NCBI RefSeq assembly: GCF_028640845.1
Contig: NC_080540.1
Location: 139,151,420 to 139,215,419, forward strand
Reading direction: 5' to 3'
Source: Ahaetulla prasina
Taxonomy: Eukaryota > Chordata > Lepidosauria > Squamata > Colubridae
Length of the DNA stretch: 64,000 bases
In this document: positions 56,950 to 64,000 of the stretch, piece by piece
Position numbering within the stretch: the first letter of the stretch is position 1
Layout of the letters: each line of letters begins with the position of its first letter
Program-made: the position numbers and the translations under genes
The notes under the pieces: model-generated
The model's input: only the letters and a program-made list of their open reading frames with translations
Database searches by the model: none
Told to the model about the DNA's origin: nothing

Positions 56950-57530
56950 TTCATTTTATGGTGCTTCTTTCTTTTCCCTATTCTCTTATTAACTCTGGAA
57001 ATTCATTTTAGAATGGTTTTCAAATAACTTCTTCATTGAATGTCTTTGGGAAACATTTGAGTCTGCCCATAAACAATTATCACACACTAGTTTGTCTTGG
57101 GAGTCTAAGGAAGAACTAAGAAGTCAAATCCTTAGCACCTCATGCTATTTTAGTTTTGCCTACAATAACAAAGAAGAAACTTGGGTAGCTTTAGGCTGAT
57201 GGTAATGGAAAAATGTTCTCATAAATGAACAACATTTTCCCATGGCATCATAGATAGCATCTCAGGGCAAGTCTCCAGTAATACTAAAAGGAATGTCCTC
57301 TGAAATGCAAGTAGCATCTTCTGAAAGGAGCTCTTTATCAGCATGATTAAAAGGGCAGGGCCAGTAAGCTCCACTGTACTTAATCACCCTCAAACATCTT
57401 CAAGATAACACCAGCAGTACATCTGTATCCTTTCACTGGCCAAGCTGTTAACAGCTCAATCAGCCCTTGGGTCTGCCCTAGTTCTTGGATCAACATTCCT
57501 TTGACTCCAGAGAGATAACTCCTGTGCGGT
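56950..57530. other. No recognisable gene or repeat
   Basis: Unique-looking sequence; nothing supported. Confidence 0.5.
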
Positions 57531-57537
57531 CTAAATG

Positions 57538-57745
57538 AGAGCAGTTTGGTCTAGTGGTTTAGGAGTTAGGAAACTATGAGTTCTAGTCCTACCTTAGCCA
57601 TGAAAGCCAATTGGGTGATTTGGGCAGGTAACTCTTTCTCAGCCCAACTCACTTCACAGAGTGGTTGTTGTGGGGAAAATAGGAGGAAGGAAGGATTATT
57701 AGATATGTTCCCCAACTTGAGTTATTTGTAAACATTAATAAAGGC
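57538..57745 (+). mobile_element. tRNA-derived SINE, near full length
   Basis: AGCAGTTTGGTCTAGTGGTT (A box region), GAGTTCTAGTCCTACCTT (B box), ATGAAAGCCAATTGGGTGAT, CTCAGCCCAACTCACTTCAC, GGAAAATAGGAGGAAGG and AATAAAGGCAAGATATA. It is the most complete copy of the SINE family seen antisense at 29278, 29972 and 55829. An AT run follows. Confidence 0.82.
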
Positions 57746-57847
57746 AAGATATATATATATCTATTCTGAGGTTTTCACGGGTGTTTGTATGTAGGTCTTT
57801 GGTTATTCGGGTTTTCTCCCACGTAAAATTGGAAGTGTCTTGGCGAC

Positions 57848-57878
57848 GTTTCGACGAAGTCTCATTCGTCATCTTCAG
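57848..57878 (-). other. Hammerhead-like motif, left arm
   Basis: On the minus strand CTGAAGA, one base, then a perfect 6-bp stem GACGAA/TTCGTC with loop TGAGAC, then GAAAC, 31 bases in all. It recurs at 59363-59393, 20392-20422 and 39784-39814. The hammerhead core is CUGANGA, helix II, GAAA; the extra base before the helix departs from it, so self-cleavage is uncertain. Confidence 0.45.
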
Positions 57879-58306
57879 GCTTCAGCTTCATGCTTCTGGG
57901 AGGAATGTGTGACTGCAGCTGTTTCTTCCTTTTTAACTGCTAGTGGGGGTTTGAACTGACTGGGTGGGAGCTTGGCTGTGCTCTGATTGGATGGGTTTTT
58001 TTGTGCTCTGATTGGCTGGGGGTGTGTCCTGTTTGGGTGGGGGCTTGGTTGTGCTCAGATTAGTCTGAGTTGCAGGGGGATTTGAGCTGGTGAGCTGCAT
58101 TGCTGTTGTTTGGCTTCGTGTTCGTGGTCGTGCTACATCTTCATAGTGGGTGTCAGTCTGCTGCATGTATGGATTGGAGGGGTTTGAAATGGCTAATGTT
58201 GCAGCTGTGGTCTGGCTTCTGGTCCTTGCTCATGCTTCATGATCAGTGTGGGTTTGGGTCTGCTTTCTGGGTAGATGTGTGGTGGTGACATCTACCAGAA
58301 GAAAAT

Positions 58307-59305
58307 CGCTATCTGCATGCACTCTCACACCACCACCCAGCACAGATCAACTCCGTAGCCAAGACACTGATCTCCAGAACAAAATGCTTAGCTGACGAAC
58401 AACACCTAAAAACCGAACTACACACTCTCACTAACGTACTAACATCCAATGGATTCCAGAGAAATAAGATTACCAAACTAATGCAAAAAGAACCTCCCAC
58501 TAAAATCCAAGACAGAGAATAAGAAAATGGCACAGCCCTCCTCCCATATATAAAAGGCACCACAGACAGAATTAGCAAGATCCTCCACAAACATAATATC
58601 AAGACAGCATTCTGCACAAACCAAAAAATATCCACCATCCTAAGAAACCCCAAAGACAAAATTGAGTTAGAAAATCAAGGAGTATATGAAATCCCATGCA
58701 CCACCTGCCCCACCACATACATTGGACAAACCAACAGAAGAATAAGTGCACGCATTGAAGAACACAAGAACTCAGTCAAAAAAGAGGAACCAACTTCTTC
58801 CCTGGTCCAACACCTTAAAGCCACAGGACACGATATTGACTTTAAAAAGACCAGAACTATCGCCAAAACCATTTGGAAACCCGCCCTTATTGACAAACGA
58901 GTCCCTAATACGAGGAATGACACCAGACCCACACTCACGAGGTCCACACAGGATGTCACCACCACACATCCACCCAGAAAGCAGACCCAAACCCACACTG
59001 ATCATGAAGCACGACCAAGGACCAGAAGCCAGACCACAGCTGCAACATTAGCCATTTCAAACCCCTCCAATCCATACATGCAGCAGACTGACACCCACTA
59101 TGAAGATGTAGCACGACCACGACCACGAAGCCAAGCAACAGCAATGCAGCTCACCAGCTCAAATCCCCCTGCAACTCAGACTAATCTGAGCACAACCAAG
59201 CCCCCACCCAAACAGGACACACCCCCATCCAATCAGAGCACAAAAAACCCCCATCCAATCAGAGCACAGCCAAGCTCCCACCCAGTCAGTTCAAACCCCC
59301 ACTAG
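58307..59305 (+). pseudogene. Penelope-like RT end plus GIY-YIG endonuclease
   Basis: One frame runs from RYLHALSHHHPAQINSVAKT through GTALLPYIKGTTDRISKIL and TAFCTNQKISTILRNPKD, the conserved part following the Penelope RT, to the GIY-YIG domain: GVYEIPCTTC (58679 on), TYIGQTNRRISARIEEHKNS and SSLVQHLKATGHDIDF. A Thr/Pro/Gln/Ser-rich tail follows and the stop is at 59303-59305. TAA at 58520-58522 breaks the frame once. The tail from 58952 onwards lies inside the right inverted arm, so part of the coding region is also present in reverse in the left arm. The upstream RT core is missing. GIY-YIG enzymes make the nick used for insertion. Confidence 0.88.
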
Positions 59306-59362
59306 CAGTTAAAAAGGAAGAAACAGCTGCAGTCACACATTGCAGAAGCACGAAGCTGAAGC

Positions 59363-59393
59363 CTGAAGATGACGAATGAGACTTCATCGAAAC
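59363..59393 (+). other. Hammerhead-like motif, right arm
   Basis: CTGAAGA, T, stem GACGAA/TTCATC (one mismatch compared with the left arm), loop TGAGAC, GAAAC. Same 31-base span as the left-arm copy. Confidence 0.42.
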
Positions 59394-59450
59394 GTCGCCA
59401 AGACACTTCCAATTTTACGCAGGAGAAAACCTGAATAACCAAAGACCTAC

Positions 59451-59496
<46 letters not shown>

Positions 59497-59554
59497 TTTC
59501 GTAAGTTTTCGTATCTATATATATATGTATATATATATACATATAATAATAATA
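59451..59554. repeat. AT / GT / AT microsatellite with ATA tail
   Basis: AT units directly after the Penelope-like 3' end, then about 12 GT units (59472-59495), mixed ATATGT, and AATAAT leading into a CR1 end. Confidence 0.93.
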
Positions 59555-59632
59555 ATAATATCAGAGTTGGAAGGACCTTGGAAGTCTTCTAGTCCAACCC
59601 CCTGCCCAGGCAGGAAACCCTACACCATATAT
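59555..59632 (-). mobile_element. CR1 LINE 3' tip
   Basis: ATCAGAGTTGGAAGGACCTT, CTAGTCCAACCCCCTGCCC and AGGCAGGAAACCCTACACC, the antisense 3' terminus of CR1 as at 36445, preceded by its AAT-type tail repeat. Confidence 0.85.
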
Positions 59633-59639
59633 ATGTATG

Positions 59640-61400
59640 TATGAAGGGTAAACAAGAACGATCTTGCAGAGCTGAACATCTTGAAAACATGGATTTATCT
59701 CACTGACCTCACAGAAGGTCACAGAAGGAGGCTCTTAGGTGACAGAAAAGTGGAGCTGCCTTCCTAAAAGAGACATCTGATGAGCCAACTGCTGAAACCA
59801 GCAACTCCAGTTCTAGAAGCAGAGCATTGGTGATCCCTATCGGGGCTAGGAGCTAATCCTACCAGTGATCTCCTGTAAAACCACGCTGGTGTGCCTCACT
59901 TGTCTAGTAAACAGAGCAGCCAAGATGCCCAGAATATTAAGATGGTTGCTTTGAGATTTGATGCATGAGCTTTTTAGGTGACTGGAAAGCACAAACAAGG
60001 GGCTTGACACTAGCATGAAAGATTCAACTCCTTGATTAGATTCAAAATCCAACCTGCTGGGAGCCTAGAAAAGGAGGACGGGAATAGCAATGACAGAAGC
60101 AGTTTCTAATTACCAGGGAAAGGAGGGAAATCTGCTAAAAATCTCATTAGGAAACGAATAATTAAAAATCAGTCAGAAAATTGCTCCAATGGGAAAGGTG
60201 GAAGTGCAATTAGTGAAAGTAGAGGTGTACAACACTATTATTTTCCATCCAGTATGGCAGGTTCTTCTACCATCCTGATATTTGACAAAAGAAATGTCCC
60301 TGTTAACCAGATAAACTCTGTAAATGTAGGGTTAATTTAGTCTTTTCCAGCAATGTTACATTACAACTTCTATATAATTTCAGTAGCATGGTTATTTGGG
60401 AATTATGGAAGTAGTCTAATGCATCTGGGTAGCATCATTGTGGAAGGCTGCCATTGATTTAACGGATCACTGGAAGAAAGATTTTCTTGGTGCAGATTTT
60501 GTTTGAAGGAACCAAAAGTTCTTGATCAAAAGTGTACACGAACACGAACCCATCACCATAAAATTATTATTTCAGCTAGTTAAAACCCTGAGGATTCTTC
60601 TACCATTTTGTGATTATACTATATATCAAGATGCTGTTCATCAAAGAGTCCCACAATTTGTTCTTGGCTGAAGAACAAATATCTTATTTATTTGCCAGCT
60701 CTCTTTGGTCTAATCAAATCTAATTTAGACCTCATTTAATATTGGAAACTCCAACTAGAGATAATGGCAGATTTTGTGAGGTAGGTAATTTTTTTTCTTT
60801 CTTTCCCCTATGTTTTCTTTGTGTTTACCATCCAGCCCGAATCTGCATTTTCATACACTCAAAGATTATTTTAGAATTACTGTCAGTTCTCCTGGGTAAA
60901 CCAGATAAGAATCATGACTAGGTGAGCTAAATCTACTGTATTATATGGCTACATTAACAGAATCTTGCAAGTCTAAAGGGACAAACTTCCCATCACCACT
61001 TTTAACTGTCAGAACAATTGTCCTTTCTAAATGTCTTCTTCTGATTGTTAACCCATTGGGGATCCTGCCTCTCTTGTTTGATTGTTTCCTCTTCCCTTTA
61101 TCCTTCAGTACTCCACTACATCTACTGAGCTGAAGCTCAAACCTCATTCAAGGTTTGACCAAATTTCTCTTCTTAATTACTTTTGGATTTACTTTATTTC
61201 TTTATTTCTTTTTAAATTGCTTTTTAAACATTGGGAACCTTCAGAACTGCACATGCTAATATATTTACTAGGTGATTTCTCTCCCCCCACCTTCAATCCT
61301 TTATGAAAGAAAATTATGAGTTTAAGGTTTTGTTAAAAATATTTTTTTCTGGAATATAAACCAAAAGGGGGATTAGAGTATGATTTTAGAAAGTTTTAAA
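59640..61400. other. No recognisable gene or repeat
   Basis: Unique-looking sequence; frames at 60941-61147 (-) and 61082-61306 (+) have no domain. Confidence 0.5.
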
Positions 61401-62850
61401 TGGATTAAGGGTTTAGAGGGACTTGAATTAAGACTTTGAGCTTAATTAAATAGATCCTCCCCCCCAAAAAAATATATGGTTACATTTGAAAACAAATAAC
61501 TGATAGATAACTTTGAAGATTGGTCACTAGAGGGTACCAAATGAAAATGAATGTATCAATGGATTTGTGAGAGAGAGATATAATTTTAGGTGAAAAAAAT
61601 AATAATTTTAAAGTTATCCATGATAGATAAACTGGATGGTGTTATGGAATTGGAACAAGTTTTATTGAATAAAGTTAAAATGATGTAACTGGAGACTTAA
61701 AAATATGTAAGCAGATGGAAAAAGAAAATGGTAGATACACAAAAAGATGAGTTATTGGCTATGCAAGGGGAACTGGCAGATGTTTTAACAATTAAAAAAG
61801 ACATACAAATACCAAACCAGAAGAATGATTTTTATATGTGATTTACAAAATGGATTTTTAAAGTTGTCAATAATTTTGTGAGAAGAGACAGTGAGAATAT
61901 GAAGAATGATATGGATAACCTCCTAATACTGGATCTACAAAAGGGGCTTGTAAAAGTTGCCAAAAATTTTGTGAGAAGAGACAAAGGGAGCATAAAAACA
62001 AAACAGATGTTTGAATATTTTATGAGGAAACTAAAATTTGTTATGAGAAAGGGGAAAGATTACAGAGCTAGTTATTTGATCAAGTTTAAAATAGATGATT
62101 TGCTATTTCTAGTAAAGTTCAGTGGACCTATGTGGACTAGGTCTGGATGACAAAGTTTTAGAAGTTTGCTTTATTTGAAGAAATGAGATAGGAGCAGGGG
62201 TGAAATCCAGCACGTTCTGACAGGTTCTGGAGAACCGGTAGCAGAAATTTTGAGCAGTTCATAGAACTGGCAAATACCACCTCTGGCTGGCCCCAGGATG
62301 GGGAGGGAATGGAGATTTTGCAATATCCTTCCCCTGGAGTGGGGTGGGAATGGAGATTTTTCAACATCCACCAAGTGTGGTGTGGCTTGGCGGCAGCCCA
62401 CAGAACCGGTAGTAAAAATATTTGGATTTCACCACTGGATAGGCGGATTTGTTTAAATAGAAAATGTGAACTAAATGCAAAAAGAAGGATTCATAGTGGG
62501 CTTATTAGGTTTTCGATATAGTTTACCACAGCTATGTTGTTAGTTCTAACCCTTAATGGGATTTTTCTCATTAAGATGGCACGATGAGACTTTAAAGATT
62601 TGCTTATAGAAAATGGGATGGTATATGGGATGAAGAGATGGTTAGTTGTACTTTAAGAGAGGGTGATAAGCTGTTAATGTTAATTATACTTGCTGGGGGT
62701 GAAGAAGGAAGAGGTCGTCTTTTCGCTTTTGCTTTTTTTCCCTTCTGTACTTTTTATTTTTTATGTATTTTTATACTTTCTACTTTTCGTAGTTTGCATT
62801 AGTTTTATCTGTCTAATATGCTTCTTAATAAAAATTATTACAAAAAAAAG
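61400..62850 (+). mobile_element. Old L1-related sequence, no clear ORFs
   Basis: A-rich sense strand like L1 (for example GTAAGCAGATGGAAAAAGAA, ACAATTAAAAAAGACATAC), an internal duplication (TTTTGTGAGAAGAGACAGTG and TTTTGTGAGAAGAGACAAAG), and a 3' end CTTCTTAATAAAAATTATTA followed by A residues, which is the usual reptilian L1 terminus. Coding sequence is decayed or rearranged; it might be a non-autonomous derivative. A hAT interrupts it at 62195-62437. Confidence 0.5.
62195..62437 (-). mobile_element. hAT-type element of the ACCGGTTCT family
   Basis: 243 bases from CAGGGGTGAAATCCAGCACG to GGATTTCACCACTG. The flanks GATAGGAG (62187-62194) and GATAGGCG (62438-62445) are a TSD with one change. 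Confidence 0.88.
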
Positions 62851-62859
62851 AGAAAAAGA

Positions 62860-63035
62860 ACAAAGTAGGCAAACCCATAGCCAAAACCAAAGTGAGAAGG
62901 GCCCACACTCTGAGTGGACAAGCTCATGTCATCTGTGAGTGCAACACTAACAGCAGTTGATATAGGTTTTTGACACTTCCTTCCTTCCTTACAAGGTGGC
63001 TGAAGTTTGGGTGTAGGAACGTCCTGTCTTTCATT
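62860..63035. other. No recognisable feature
   Basis: Short unique-looking stretch before the L1 copy C insertion. Confidence 0.5.
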
Positions 63036-63051
63036 AAAATGAAATGAGATT

Positions 63052-63483
63052 ATCCAAGCGAAATGTTGGAGGTGTGATTGTGATGACGCTACATATTTTC
63101 ATATTTGGTGGACTTGCAAGAAAATTAAGGCCTTTTGGATAAGAATTTGGTGGATTATTCAAAATGTACTGAAGAAGAAGATAAAGTTCCTGCCGCAATT
63201 TTTCCTTTTGGGAATTATAACGGATTGTACAGGGATTGAGACTAAACTGATTCTGAATTTAATAACAGCAGCAAGACTGTTGATTGGACAATACTGGAAG
63301 AAAGAAGAGGTACCTACAATAGAAGAATGGATACTGAAAGTCATTAATTTGGCTGAGATGGCTAAAATCTCAGCTTTTTTAAAAGACAATACGCAGGAAA
63401 GATATTTAATTGAATGGAAAAAATGGATTGATTATCTACAAAACAGATATCAGATTAAGAAATGTCAGATTGCCTTTGAATAA
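63052..63483 (+). pseudogene. L1 ORF2 C-terminal 143 codons, frame intact
   Basis: Open from IQAKCWRCDCDDATYFHIWW to the stop at 63481-63483, including the C-terminal cysteine/histidine region (C-X2-C with a further C, then H-X4-C) and ending YQIKKCQIAFE. There is no start codon and no enzymatic domain; it is a truncated 3' remnant and not functional. Confidence 0.88.
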
Positions 63484-63616
63484 TTAGGAAGTTATTTTAT
63501 GTAATGGGAGGGGTTGGGAGATGAAAAGCTTTGGATGAGGTTAATTGGATTGGAAGGGAAAATTTTATTCTATGTTTGGTTTATGTATAACAATACCTTG
63601 TGATTGACCCGGGAAA

Positions 63617-63711
63617 CCGGGGGGGGGGGGAAGGGAGGGGGGAAGGGGGTTTTCTGGGAGGAGGGGAAAAAGGAAATGTTTTTGTTTTTTAAAAACTTTT
63701 TCAATAAAAAA
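63617..63711 (+). other. L1 copy C G-rich 3' UTR tract and A tail
   Basis: CCGGGAAACCGG followed by G runs with AA spacers to about 63670, then TTTTTGT, CAATAAAAAAAAA. Quadruplex-forming potential like copies A and B. Confidence 0.7.
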
Positions 63712-63802
63712 AAAATGAAATGAGATTAACTTGAGACCGAGTTCTTTCTTTCTCTCCAGCATCTCAGGAACAGAAGCCTAACAGGTAACAAAATCTTCCT
63801 AG

Positions 63803-64000
63803 GTGAGAGCTGTGGTGGCACAGTGGTTAGAATGCAGTACTGCAGGCTACTTCTGCTGCCTGCCAGCAGTTCAGCAGTGCAATTCTCACCGGCTCAGGGT
63901 TGACTCAGCCTTCTATCCTTTTCAGGTCGGTAAAACGAGGATCCAGATTGTTGGGGGCAATATGCTGACTCTGTAAACCGCTTAGAGAGGGCAGTAAAGC
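63803..64000 (+). mobile_element. Sauria-type SINE, cut by the window edge
   Basis: GAGCTGTGGTGGCACAGTGG (A box region), GCAGTTCAGCAGTGCAATTC (B box region), GGTTGACTCAGCCTTCTATC, AGGTCGGTAAAACGAGGATC and TGCTGACTCTGTAAACCGCT. The 3' end lies beyond the window. Related to the antisense copy at 55238. Confidence 0.85.

Larger units (their letters stand above)
57761..59450 (+). mobile_element. Penelope-like element with long inverted arms
   Basis: A left arm (57761-58292) is the inverse of a right arm (58952-59450): for example GATGTCACCACCACACATC at 58952 and its complement ending at 58292, and GACACTTCCAATTTTAC at the far ends. About 660 bases of coding loop lie between. The arms are roughly 500 bases each with only scattered differences. 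The right arm ends in ACCTACAT followed by AT and GT repeats. Penelope-like elements often carry an inverted, partial copy of their terminal region, which fits. It is inactive: 5'-truncated and with a stop in the frame. Confidence 0.87.
63052..63711 (+). mobile_element. L1 LINE copy C, 5'-truncated, young
   Basis: Starts ATCCAAGCGAAATGTTGGAG in the ORF2 C-terminus and ends in an A tail. AAAATGAAATGAGATTA occurs at both sides (63036-63051 with the shared last base, and 63712-63728). It is nearly identical to the same part of copy B but lacks copy B's frameshifts, so both descend from a related active source and C is the fresher copy. Confidence 0.92.

Noticed and set aside
57933..58166. Minus-strand frame as a separate gene
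   Set aside because: It is the inverted duplicate of the Penelope C-terminal tail found on the plus strand at 59078-59305.

Overview
This window reads as non-coding, repeat-dominated nuclear DNA of a squamate reptile, most probably a snake. The evidence is the mixture of repeats: BovB/RTE, CR1, L2-like, L3-like and L1 LINEs together with Penelope-like elements, many short hAT-type elements, tRNA-derived reptilian SINEs, long ATCT and TTCTA microsatellites, and an L3/CR1-like LINE tail that runs straight into a TTCTA pentamer array, a pattern known from snake genomes. I recognise no exon of a working cellular gene. The stretches between repeats look like intron or intergenic sequence.

Layout. 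1-4 kb: an antisense CR1 piece, an LTR-like piece with an acidic open frame, and one DNA transposon with terminal inverted repeats. 4.0-20.7 kb: one antisense BovB/RTE LINE broken open by a stack of later insertions: a mitochondrial ND4 fragment (NUMT), an L2-like 3' end, two full-length but dead L1 elements with clear target-site duplications (TSDs), two inverted-repeat DNA elements, two hAT elements, and a Penelope-like fragment that itself carries a palindromic hAT. 20.7-24 kb: a two-armed minisatellite palindrome and hAT relics. 25.9-32.2 kb: LINE 3' ends and the large microsatellites. 32-46.5 kb: LTR-like pieces, SINEs in head-to-head arrangement, hAT elements, a CR1 nested in a hAT, a second Penelope-like element with inverted arms, and three L2-like LINE tails. 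46.5-56 kb: mostly unique sequence with scattered elements. 56.2-56.9 kb: a 767-bp hAT element carrying a frameshifted piece of a coiled-coil protein gene. 57.8-59.5 kb: a Penelope-like element with a GIY-YIG endonuclease frame between long inverted arms. 61.4-64 kb: an old L1-like relic, a young 5'-truncated L1 and a tRNA-derived SINE cut by the window edge.

The strongest structural evidence is exact: 8-bp TSDs around more than a dozen hAT-type elements and 13-17-bp TSDs around all three recognisable L1 copies. These fix element ends and allow insertion order to be read. The most unusual items are the NUMT inside the BovB, the gene-capturing hAT, the inverted-arm Penelope elements, and a constant 31-nt hammerhead-like motif shared by Penelope-like repeats of different sequence. 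All homology calls are from reading the sequence; none was checked against a database.
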